Shown: positions 24,706 to 35,635 of the stretch, piece by piece
Position numbering within the stretch: the stretch's first letter is position 1
Layout: every line of letters begins with the position of its first letter
Source: Euryodendron excelsum
Lineage: Eukaryota > Streptophyta > Magnoliopsida > Ericales > Pentaphylacaceae
Length of the DNA: 64,000 nucleotides
Direction: 5' to 3'
NCBI GenBank assembly: GCA_033060915.1
Contig: CM065394.1
Span: 37,304,001 to 37,368,000, forward strand
The notes under the pieces: model-generated
What the model saw: the letters and a program-made list of their open reading frames with translations, nothing else
What the model was told of the DNA's origin: nothing
Databases searched by the model: none
Position numbers and translations under genes: made by a program

Positions 24706-25176
24706 TGTTCTAACTCAAAATTTCATGAAACTTGGTGGTCTTATTGGAATCGTACTATAGATCAAAATGCATAGTAAACTATGGACAATTTTGAGATTTT
24801 TCAAAGTTCCGTCGCTAAGGCCTCAGAATTTTAAATTTTTTCGTTTCAAAAACTTTTGTTTTGATAATAACTTTGTCTAGAAATTTTTGTTTTCGTTGCC
24901 GTTTGTTTTACAATGTTTCTCTAGGTCTCTAGTATTCAAATTTGGGCTTAACTCGAATTTGCTATTTTTTGTAATTTTCTGAATTGTAGTCTTAAATTTT
25001 AGCAATTAGGTTTAAGGTTTGTGTTTATCTTATAAATACAATATAAGGGCTCTGCCCAAAGGGAGATATAGCTTTTGATGATTAATATAACGTTTGTTCA
25101 CGAGAATTGATTTATCTCTTTGTGTTATTGTATTTGTTATGGGAATATTACACTTGTTCATGCTATCACTGCATCA
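24706..25176 (+). repeat. LTR copy B (plus orientation)
   Basis: This 471-bp LTR starts TGTTCTAACTC and ends GCATCA, with TG...CA ends. It is preceded by the pol 3' end of the A-B element and followed by another primer-binding-like site, gttggtattagagc (25177-25190). It therefore serves as both a 3' and a 5' LTR in a tandem array. Confidence 0.88.
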
Positions 25177-25190
25177 GTTGGTATTAGAGC

Positions 25191-25427
25191 AACCCAATTT
25201 CTGATCCAATTTTATGCTAAGCGCTCAGGTGGAGTAGACATGGTGGTTTGACCCACGACGAGTACGTCGCAGATTCGGGTGGGAGAGTGTGTCATAATCT
25301 CACATTAGATAGGAAGTGAGAGGTCTTGGGTAATATAAAGGGTGTAGGCAGCACCACTTAAAAGTTTAGGCATTTGGGTTGGATGCCAAGCGCCCAGCTC
25401 GTGACAAGAAATGATGCAAATCGGTCT
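25191..25427 (+). pseudogene. Short remnant interior between LTR copies B and C
   Basis: Only about 240 bp separates LTR B from LTR C. The end, 'gaaatgatgcaaatcggtc', matches the pol 3' end seen before LTR B. The middle ('gtgtcataatctcacattag' and 'gagaggtcttgggtaatata') resembles a fragment of an unrelated LTR and is probably a nested relic. Confidence 0.55.
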
Positions 25428-25885
25428 TGTTCTAACTTGGAATTTCATAAAACTTGATGGTCTCATTGGAAACATGCTAGAGATCAAGATTCATAGTAAA
25501 CTATGGACTATGTTAAGATTTTTCAGAAGTTCGTTGTTTCGGCCTCGGAATTCAACTTTTGTTTTGGTAATAACTTTGTCTAGAAATTTTTGTTTTCATT
25601 GCTGTTTGTTTTAAATATTTCTTTAGGTCTCTAGTATCCAAATTTAAGCTTAACTCGAATTTTCTATTTTTGATAATTTGTTTATTTTCTTAATTGTAGT
25701 CTTAAATTTTAGCAATTGGGTTTAGGGATTGTGTTTATCCTATAAATATAATATAAGGACTCTGCTCAAAGGGAGATAGCTTTTGATGCTTAATAGAATG
25801 TTTGTCCACGAGAACTGATTTCTCTTTTTGTGCTTTTGTGTTTTGTTCTGGGAATATTATATTTGCTCATGCTATCCTTGCGTCA
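25428..25885 (+). repeat. LTR copy C (plus orientation)
   Basis: This 458-bp LTR starts TGTTCTAACTTGG and ends GCGTCA. It is followed by 'gttag' and then abuts the truncated, inverted gag described next. It pairs with LTR copy D as an inverted repeat. Confidence 0.88.
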
Positions 25886-26978
25886 GTTAGCTTCATCAAA
25901 TTCTGGACTCTGCTCATGTTCTCCATTCATATCTTTAGTTGAGTCCTCAGAATCAATGAAAACATTTTTCCTTGGATGATCTCCCTTCTTGCTCTCTGCA
26001 GTACGATGGTCGGATTCACTGCACTTATAAAACTTGAACCCAGAGGTTGTGGGTGTTACTGTAGGCTTTGCCGTTGCCGGTGATTTACTGCCCGATTTGG
26101 CAGTGTTTGGCTTGCTTTGGGTCGAGTCAAATTGCTCCATGTACTTGCTACAGGTTTATGATTAAACTGCTTCTCCATGTGCAGTGCTCGCTGATGGGCA
26201 TTAGAAATAGAATACAAATCAAACAGATTTAAATTATCATGAAATTGTAGCAGCATACCTCCAATACAACGCGAGGTGAACTGTTCCTATGTTTCTGCCA
26301 CGTCATAGAAACTAATTGATAAAATTTTGTTGTGTACTTATCAACTGTATGCGCTCCTTGGTGTAAATTTTGTAGCCTTTGGTACATCAACCTAGTGTAG
26401 TTGTGAGGTACGAAGGCAGTACGCATATGCTTCTTCAACTTCTCCCATGAATTAATCTTCAATTTTTCACTTCTTGACCATGTAAGCTTAATTTGCTGCC
26501 ACCAAGCCGCAACCCTTTCACGAAATCTCGTAGCTACCAAAGGAACCCTTTTATTTTCGAGCACTTCTTTGAAATCCATAATTTTTTCAACAGTATTAAC
26601 CCAATCAATAAAGTTTTCTGCAATTAAGCCCTTATGGAATTATGGAATGTCAATTTTCAAACCAGTTTCCCATCGACGAGAATCACGGTTGTGAGCCATA
26701 ACTCTCTGATCCCTCCTCCTTGGTCGATAATCAACAAAAGGATTAATGGGATCATCCTCTGAAGCCTCATCCTCCTCCTGAGGGTGGTTCAGCGGCGAAT
26801 TGGGAGGTTGATTCCTAATAGTTAAGGCGGCAACCTGCTGGGCTAATGTGTCCACCATATTGGCTATTTGTTGGACTTGCTCGTCCAATCTTATAACGTG
26901 TGTTGCATCTTCACGATCATACACATCTTCGGTGTTGACAGCCCTATCACCATGTTTGTTAGGTGCCTTGGGTGCCAT
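25886..26978 (-). pseudogene. Broken gypsy gag, minus strand, belonging to LTR copy D
   Basis: Read on the minus strand from the ATG at 26978, the protein begins MAPKAPNKHGDRAVNTED. It continues through the standard plant gypsy gag domain (FIDWVNTVEKI, then RVAAWWQQIK, then NYTRLMYQRLQNL, then AHQRALHMEKQF). It carries an in-frame stop at 26640-26642 and a frameshift near 26300, and it is cut off at 25886 before the zinc knuckle is complete. It once encoded the virus-like-particle structural protein and is not functional. Confidence 0.88.
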
Positions 26979-26984
26979 GATCAC

Positions 26985-26997
26985 CTTTGATACCAAC
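26985..26997 (-). other. Primer-binding site of LTR copy D
   Basis: On the minus strand gttggtatcaaag follows the LTR end TACGTCA and precedes the gag start. It matches the initiator-Met tRNA primer site and fixes the minus orientation of this copy. Confidence 0.75.
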
Positions 26998-27475
26998 TGA
27001 CGTAGGAATAATGTGAACACGTGTAATATTCCCAGAAAAAATAAAAGAACACAAAGAGAGAAATCAATTCTCGCGAACAAATGTTCTATTAATCATCAAA
27101 AGCTATATCTCCCTTTGGACAGAGCTCTTATATTGTATTTATAAGATAACCGCAAACTCTAAACCTAATTGCTGAATTTTAAGATTATAATTAAGAAAAT
27201 AAAAAAATTACTAAAAATAAAAAATTCGAGTTACGCCAAAATTTAGATACTAGAGACTTAAAGAAACATTTTAAAATAAACGGCAATGAAAACGAAAATT
27301 TTTAGACAAAATTATTAACAGAACAAAAGTTTTTTAAAACGAAAAAATTGCAACTTTTGAGGCTTAAATAACGAAATTCTGAAAAATCTCAACATAGTTC
27401 ATAATTTACTATAGATCTTGATTTTCAGCATATTTCCAATGGCATTACTAAATTTCATGAAATTTCGAGTTAACA
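26998..27475 (-). repeat. LTR copy D (minus orientation)
   Basis: On the minus strand this LTR starts TGTTAACTCG and ends TACGTCA (478 bp). It shares long stretches with copies A-C, such as the 'gggagatatagcttttgatg' region. It faces LTR copy C across about 1.1 kb. Confidence 0.88.
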
Positions 27476-28452
27476 CAGGACTGATGCGTAACTCATTTTT
27501 AATATGAAGAATTTTAAAGTTGAGAGGGGCCAGGGCATTGTGACAGTGAAGCCTTTTGGGTTGGAATCATTTAAAGGTTGACAATTAACTCATTTTTAGT
27601 CCAATGCGTTTAAGATTCTGGGTGGCTGGGATTCTAAATAGCAACGAACTAAGGTCTTATCAAAAGTTCAAGTCGTTGTCTGGAATATAGACTTGATGGA
27701 ATAGCCACTCGTGAAGTTGTAATGAGCTGGTTTAAAGTTTTAAACTGGACATCAAGTAATGATAATTAAAAGGGTTCCGCTATGTACTCTCAGTAGTTGG
27801 GAGTAATGCTTTTTGAGTTGACTTGTTATATATTTTACTTCCAAAACAATGCATATACTTAATTTTCATAATTTTGCTTACTAGATTTTTTCATTAATCC
27901 ACGTCTTGTTTAAGGACAAGATTGAAAGAATAACGTAAGCTTTGAGGTATTGTTTAGAGTTGACTTTTCACCTAGCGAAACTTTCGAGGAGTGTGTTGTT
28001 TCAAATTGCCATATCGCTTATGGATGTTGTGTGTCCCATTTAAGCTGTCACTCATAACGTGTTTAAAATTTTATCTTCATTTTCTCTTTTTTTGTTTTAT
28101 TTTACGAAAGAGAGAAGTGAAAGAAGAAGGGAATAGAAAAAGAAAATAAAATTTTAAATTACTTTTTCTCTTTCTCTCTCAATTTTTTTATACTTTTTTT
28201 TTATTTTCATTACAAACAAACATAAAAGAGAAAATAATTTTTATTCACTTTCTCTATCCTTTATTTTCCCTTTCCTCCTCCAAGTTCCAAACAGGACTGT
28301 AAACTTCACATTTTCAGGTGTTTAGAATTTGCCTTTCACCAACAAAAATTATAATAATTTAAGCTTATTGTCGTATTGTTGTCACTCGTTAGATGAAAGG
28401 GGGGATTGAATTCACAATCTTAAGGCTTAGTTTTATTTCATAGAACGAAATT
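27476..28452. other. Intergenic DNA with a foldback repeat
   Basis: No gene is visible. The part at about 28060-28305 is purine-rich, then pyrimidine-rich, and ends with 'aagttccaaacagg'. It is a likely sibling of the foldback repeat at 8441-8768. Confidence 0.45.
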
Positions 28453-28457
28453 ATTCA

Positions 28458-29058
28458 TGTGGGGGAATAGCCTATGGCCCAACCCAGTAGGTGAGCCCCA
28501 ATCCACATGAATTATAGTTGGGCTGCTTGGTGGTCCGAATCAGAGCTGAGGGATGGTTCGGCCCAAGCCACCGACCTCCTTCCATCTTGGCCCAAACCGC
28601 GAATGGCAAGCCTAAACCGCTAGCAGTTTTCGAGCATTAAATGCGGAGTTGACCTGCATTAAATGCGCGAACGGCTCCCCACGCGGCGTCGACGTGCACG
28701 TTCAATTAGCCGGAATCCTCAGCGGTGGTAAGTCAGATCCTGCACACTGTCAGTCGGTAGCGTGCAATGATGCCTACCCAGTAGACTATGATGATCTGTT
28801 AGTAGGCAAGGAGTGAAACACTCCATCGATCACACTATAAATATCCAAACCCTCGAGAGCCAGGTATGGACAACTAACTCCAAGTATTCACCACTTTTAT
28901 TCATTTTGATCTCGATTAAGATTGTTAACTTGATCATCGGAGTGTGATCAGTCTACCAAGGGTCAACCCATTCTAACCTTCTTCTCTTGCAGAAAGTTTG
29001 GACTTATCCACGTGGGCTTGAGAGTTCAGCCCAGTCTTCCCAGAAAATTTCACCTACA
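28458..29058 (+). repeat. 5' LTR of the Tat-type element
   Basis: It starts TGTGGGGGAATAGCC and ends ACCTACA (601 bp). A TATA box (ctataaata, 28835-28843) follows a well-conserved 'aacactccatcgatcacac' and should mark the promoter about 30 bp before transcript start. Confidence 0.95.
28835..28843 (+). promoter_or_regulatory. TATA box of the 5' LTR
   Basis: ctataaata lies in a stretch that is identical in both LTRs although the LTRs otherwise differ by about 9%. Retention suggests it is the retrotransposon's core promoter. Confidence 0.7.
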
Positions 29059-29059
29059 A

Positions 29060-29077
29060 TTGGCGCTGTCTGTGGGA
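29060..29077 (+). other. Primer-binding site of the Tat-type element
   Basis: ttggcgctgtctgtggga follows the 5' LTR after one base. It resembles the ttggcgccgtctgtggg primer site common in plant Tat-lineage elements, with one change. I have not assigned the tRNA. Confidence 0.7.
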
Positions 29078-29092
29078 AGGCATAACAAAACC

Positions 29093-31709
29093 ATGAGTCT
29101 AAACGACCAAAGAGGAAGAAGAGAGAACCACAATGGGAAAGGTAGCAGAGCCTTCTCAAGCAAAAATCAGACTAACTCGGCGCATTGCCAATCTACACCA
29201 GTAGATCGGCATCAAGAGAGAACGCTGAGGTTGAAAATACGGACCCCCGCTGAAAGTAACAAGGAAGCACTAAACGAAATACAGAGGAATACAGACTATG
29301 TCAGGGATAGAAACTTTTGCAGAAACCACCACCGGGACCTTGTCCCATCGCCTTCCAGTGAGCGAGTCCCAAGTGAAGACACACTCCGTGCGGCGGAAAG
29401 GGAAATTCGGCGGCGCGACGAAGAGATTGCCTACCTCACCTCCCAAGTTCGGGTCATGAGGTAGGCAATCTCTGGAAGAGATGGGCATGGGAGAGAAAGG
29501 TCCCCCAACCACGAGAGGATTGCTGGAAGCAGGGACGATCCAGCGCTGCGAGTAAGAGGGAGCTACACCTCTAGTACCGGGCATTGTGACTATTGGGGAC
29601 CGCAAAATTTCCCACAACCTGGCTATAGTGTATACGCATACTACCAAAAATTCTGATCTGATTAGCATAGCCTAATCTACGTGATTAGAATTATACCTTC
29701 GAGATCTCTCTGGTTTGATCCCGAATAATAAGAATTAGCACTAAGCACGAAGCAACCGCTCGAACTCAACCTTCGAACTTCTGCTATATTTCTCGTACAC
29801 GCCTTGCTCTACAAAGAGTGGGCTCGCCGCTGCTAGGGTTTCTCTTCCTCACAAAAACGTGTATCTCTCAATTATGTGCAGAGTGTACCCGTAGCAACTC
29901 TTAGAGTGCATATATATATAGGCTACAACAGAGACCATAAGAGTAGTATAACTAGGGCTTCCTACGCAAGTAAGGACTCCCAATCCAACCAGGATTAATC
30001 CTTATTTACGTAAATTATAATTTATATCACTAACGAATTATAATTGCACTCTCTGTTATACTAGAAATTATATTTCGAGCTCCATATTATTAAATGCTTA
30101 TTTATCTCCCCACATTAAGATTACAAATACCCGTCTATTAAATTAAATTACTGATAATTAAATTTAATAGACTTATTTAATTCCTTGAGACCTTCCACTT
30201 AACTTATTTGATATGTCGGATTCATAATTTATCTGCAGGGTTTGACATAATCAAAACTTATAAGCTTCCTCAAGGGGGTATTATCAATCCCTATACGGGG
30301 ACGTGGATTCTATCAATAATAAATATTCACCATACACGTAATGTTATTGTCCAATTCACTGAGTTTATTGATCCACAAAGAATCTCACTCTTCTGTGAAT
30401 CAAAACAATAAATACTACATGCACGTGTCTATTTATTATATTAGGATTAAGAGCGTAAGCACTCATAATAATCATGAGGTATTAATTGTTTTATATAGTA
30501 AGTATAAAAACAATTACCTTAACACAGTCCTGTTCAATACACACAAAATGTACTAGTGCAAGGAGTTGGAACTATACCGTTCTCCATAGTCAAAACAGAC
30601 CTATTAAAACCTTGTACTACAGTCCTACTGATGGTGTGTCCATTTCTATCTAAGACTGTGAACGATAAACCTATATTCCATAAGAACCGATGATCTGATC
30701 TTTCATGTGTAAGTCGTACTCTACATACCAAATAATCTACTATATAAAATAAGAGACACACATGCATAATTATTAAATAAATAACGCAATGCAAATATTT
30801 CTCACACAGATTCTCATTAAAATGGAATAACTAATTTATTAATAAATATTAAAGCCATTACACAAAGCATATCTTTTAGTATAAATTCCCAACAGTGACA
30901 ACAGGCAAAGAAATCGGCTGAGGGGAAGAAGTGAGACTCCACCGAATGATGAGCATGCGGAGGGAAATCGGCAGAGAAAAGACTAGGATAAACGGTACGA
31001 CGAAAAACAGGAAGATAGGAAATAACAAATTAAGGAGCGCACAGCCCACGACCTGGTCAAGAAGGCCTTAGACCAAATCACATCCTCGCCATTCACAGAT
31101 GAGATTGAGTCCCAACCAATTCCTCGAAAATTCACCCCACCAAATTTCACCCTATATGACGGGAAGACCGACCCGATTAACCATGTTTGCCATTACAAAC
31201 ACCTAATGGTAGTATGGTGTGGTGACCAAATGTTGATGTGCCGAATCTTTCCCTCCAGTCTGGGAAGTGTGGCCTTACAATGGTTCGACAAGTTACCATC
31301 TAAATCCGTGTCAAGCTGGAGGCAACTTGACAAGTTGTTCACCGCTCGTTTCATAGCAAACAGTTTGCAGCCGAAGGAAGTTGACTTCTTACTGACCCTG
31401 CAGAAAGAAGAAGGGGAAGGATTGCGGGCGTATGTACGACGCTACTGGGAGGCTTACAACGAAATTGACGAGTGCAGCTAGCAACTGGTTGTGACTCAGT
31501 TCAAAATTGGCCTTCCCAGAGAGCATCGTTTGCGTCAGTCCTTGATGAAAAAACTAGCCCTCACAATACAGAAGTTGAAGTTGAGAATCGAGTGCTATGC
31601 ACGATTGGATGAAGATATGCACCAGCCAAGTTCAGCAAGGGTCGGCACTGTTGCCAACAAAACAAACAAGAAGGATGTCAAGAAACCCCGATCAGAAGAT
31701 AACAACTGA
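29093..31709 (+). pseudogene. gag of the Tat-type element, split by a nested LTR and stops
   Basis: The N-terminal part starts MSLNDQRGRRENHNG and runs to a stop at 29464. A nested LTR (29591-30894) then separates it from the core, which resumes near 31040 (DLVKKALDQITSSPF). The core contains the retrotransposon gag domain (YDGKTDPINHVCHYK, then FPSSLGSVALQWF, then LRAYVRRYWEAYNEI) and ends at 31709 after a stop near 31480. It would have formed the particle that packages the element RNA. The stops and the insertion make it non-functional. Confidence 0.85.
29591..30894 (-). mobile_element. Nested solo LTR (Copia-like), minus orientation, inside gag
   Basis: A 1304-bp insertion flanked by a perfect 5-bp duplication, gtgac (29586-29590 and 30895-30899). 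Its ends are TATTGGG on the left and CCCAACA on the right, so one base has changed from the expected TGTTGGG. No gag, pol or primer site lies inside, which makes it a solo LTR left by recombination. Read on the minus strand it starts TGTTGGGAATTTATAC and ends as the inverse of 'ggtccccaata', the usual layout of long plant Copia LTRs. A possible relative lies at 51028-53102. Confidence 0.85.
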
Positions 31710-34700
31710 GGAAAAAGGGTGAATGAGGAGGTCTATACAATCTTTAAGGACCCATCTATAAAATCTTGCCCCAGATCCGCAATAAGCCATTCTTCAAGTG
31801 GCCACCAAAGTTAGGAGGAGACCCAGCGACTCGAGATCAGAAGAGGTTCTGTTCTTACCACCGCTAAAAAAGACACAAAACGGAGTAATGTTGGCAGCTT
31901 AAAACCCATTTGGAAGACTAGGCCAAGGTTGGCCATCTTGACTAATTCATTGATCTGGATAAGACGAAAAATGAAGCCGAGCAACTGCAAGTGGAAGACA
32001 CAACCCAGAAGGAGATAGAAGTAAGACCTGTTTGAGTAATCAATGTGCTGCACGGTTCGGCTGAGTCAGGAACCGTCGACCCACATAGATATCGGGCTGA
32101 GATATAGAAGGCTGCACACTTAAAGGAAGTAATACAGGTACAACCATCGAGCAAGAAAGTCAAAGTCGGCGAATGCCATACATCCATTACCTTCATCGAT
32201 GAAGATCTCGTGGGGGTGCAGACCCCACATAATGACACCTTGGTTGTAACACTGAGAATGGCAGACTTCGACGTACAAAGGTTGCTCATTGACCAAGGGA
32301 GTTCATCTGAAGTCATATACTACAGCTTATTCAAGAAACTGGAACTCAAGGAGTCTGACCTCCAACCATCACTCAGCGCACTGGTCGGATTCAGCTCAGA
32401 TCCAGTTCGGCCCATAGGGAAGGTAACAGTTCCAATAACGGCCGGAGGAATTACATTGCAAACAGAATTCATGGTAGTCAACGTACCCTCCCCCTACAAT
32501 GCCATCATGGGACGAACCTAGTTACACCTCATGAAGGCTATTCCTTCGTCCTACCATCAACTGATCTGATTTTCGACCCCTGGTGGAGTGGGGGAGATAA
32601 GAGGAGACCAAGTAGCTGTCAAACAGTGTTTCCTCACAGCGTGCATAACTAAGACAAAGGCTGAGAATATGCAAATGATGGAGCTGCACAAAGACACCCC
32701 AACCATCGACGATGTGGGACAAAGGCCCGAGAATAAGGCCGTGGAGGATCTAAAGAAGATACATATTGATCGGCAGGGAGCTAAGTACTTCGTCATCGGC
32801 ACCTCTTTGTCCAAACGAGAGAAATAGTCTTTGATAGAGTTATTAACAAGTTACCTGGAAGTGTTCGCCTGGACACCTTATGACATGCCGGGGATCGATG
32901 CCGATATTGCCTGTCACCGGCTAAATATTGACCCAAAGTGCCGACATGTGGTCCAAAAAGGGAGAAGGGCGGCAACCCAGCATATGGACACTGTTGTAAA
33001 AAAAACGGAGAAGCTTTTGGAAGCTGGGGCAATTCGAAAAATCAACTACCCAAGTTGGCTTTCAAACACAGTGGTGGTAAAAAAGGAGGACGGCAAGTGG
33101 AGGGTGTGTGTAGACTTCACTAATCTCAACAAAGCGTGCCCCAAAGACCCATTCCCCCTCCCCAAAATCAACCAGTTCGTGGATGCAATAGCTGGCTTTG
33201 GGCGGATGAGTTTTTTGGATGCTTATAGAGGGTACCACCAGATTCCCCTCCACCTTTACGATCAGGAGAAGACGACCTTCATCACTCCAAGGGGTATATT
33301 TTGCTACAAGGTTATGCCCTTTGATCTAAAGAACGCCGGGGCCACATACCAGCGGTTGGTCACCAAGATGTTCAAGAAGCAGCGCGGCAGTACCGTTGAG
33401 GTTTACATCGACGATATGGTGGTGAAAAGCAAACTCAACAACTCTCATCTAGGGGATCTTAAAAAGGTACTCTGCATCCTAAAGGAGTACAAAATGAGGT
33501 TGAATGTTTCGAAATGCGTGTTCGGAGTCAGCTCAGGCAAATTTCTGGGGTTCTTGGTTACACATCGGGCCATTCAAGTGGATCTGCGACAGATCAGTGC
33601 AATCTAGAGCGTTCAGGCCCTGAAGAATGCCAAGGAGGTACAAAAGCTAACTGGAATGGCCGTAACACTCAATAGATTCATCAGCCAATCATCAAACAGA
33701 TGCCGATCATTCTTCCAGCTTCTCAATAGATGAGAACAGTTCAAATGGACTCCAGAATGTGACTTAGCACTCAGCGATCTGAAGCAATACTTAACCCAAC
33801 CACCCTTGCTTTCCACCCCACTTCTGCATGTAGAACTCTTCCTCTACCTTGTGGTGTCGGAGCATGCAATCAGTGTCGTCCTAGTCAGGCAATAAGATCG
33901 GCAGCAGTTGCCTGTCTACTATGTCAGCAAGACACTTCTCAGGGCAGAGAGTAGGTATTTACCCCTCGAAAAATTGGCGCTCGCACTGGTTGTAGCATCC
34001 CGCAAGTTGGTGCATTACTTCAGGGCTCACACTATCAACATCCCCACGGACCACCAGCTCAAACCTCTTCTCAGAAAGGCCGACTTCTCTGGAAGATTGG
34101 TAAAATGGGCCATGGAATTAGGGGAGTTTGATATCAAGTTCCAACCCAAATCGGTTGTGAAAGGGCAGGTCCTTGCAGATTTCGTTATCGAGTTCTCCAT
34201 TGAATTGCCACCAGAGGCTGACCAAACACAAGTTCCTACCCAACCACACGAAAAGCTCCCTTTGGATCTTTGGGAAAAAGCCGATCATTGGCAACTCTAC
34301 GTCGATGGAGCTTCCAATGACCGGGGGGCAAGATCGGGCATAGTGCTCATTACACCAGATGGCCTGACTATCGAACAAGTTATAAAGCTCGAGTTCGCTG
34401 CCTCCAACAACGAGTCTGAATACGAGGCCTTACTTGCCAGAATACGTCAAGTCATTGAACTCAGAATTCCTGAGATCATCATTTATTCGGACTCCCTGCT
34501 TGTTGTCAACCAGATTACGGGAGAATATGCAACAAAGAATGATAGAATGACGTAGTACCTAGCTAAAACCAAGGAACTGCTCAGCAAATTCAACAGTTAC
34601 AAGCTTCGACAGATCAGTCGGGATAATAACTCACATGCGGATACTTTGGTGACACTAGCAATAGCCCTGAAGTTGGGGTCAAAAAGGACAATCAACGTGG

Positions 34701-35635
34701 AAACTCTGGCCAGGCCAAGTATCTTTCAAGAAGAAGAGCAAGCCCTGGCTGTGGAACAGTTGGGACCATCCTGGATGGACCCAATTATCTCTTACCTCGA
34801 CAAAGACAAATTGCCAGAGGACAAGAATGAAGCTCGGCGGATCAAACACGCCACTCTCAGGTATTGGTTATCACCAAGCAGGGAGCTTTACAGACGTTCC
34901 TTCATGGGTTTATACTTATACTATGTCCACCCAGATAAAGTGTGAAGTGTCCTATTCGAAATCCATGAAGGAATATGTGGAAGCCATGTTGGCGGAAGAT
35001 CGGTAGCACACCGAGCTATCTCACAAGGATACTGATGGCCCAACATGCAGAAAGATCTAGCCCAGTATGTCCTAAAGTGAGACAAGTGTCAGAGGTACTC
35101 TCCCATCATCCACCAGTCAGCCGAAGATCTCGTAACTATTACCAATCCCTGACCTTTCGCTCAGTGGGGACTGGACATAGTTGGACCTTTGCCACGAGCT
35201 CCGGGCAATAAAAGGTTCCTCATCATGGCGATCGATTACTTTACTAAATGGGTAGAGGCGGAGCTTTTGTCAACCATCAGAGAGGTCGATGCTAAAAGGT
35301 TCGCATGGAAAAGCATAGTGACAAGGTTCGGGATCCCTCGTGCGATTGTTTCAGATAACGACTCCCAGTTCGATGGTAATATGTTCAGATCCTTTTGTGA
35401 AGGGCTTGGGATCAGGAACTACTACTAAACACTAACCTATCCTCAATGCAATGGGTAGGCCGAGATTTCAAACAAAACTATGCTTAATGGAATTAAAAAG
35501 TGGTTGGAAAGGGCCAAAGGGAAGTAGATGGAAGAGCTACCTAGCGTTCTGTGGTCTTATAGAACAACCCTAAGGAGGTCTACCGGCCAAACCCTGTTCT
35601 ATCTACCATACAGGGTGGAAGTGGTCATACCTTTG

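Noticed and set aside
29270..29668. 132-codon minus-strand frame opposite gag
   Set aside because: It is a shadow of the gag coding sequence and crosses the border of the nested LTR.
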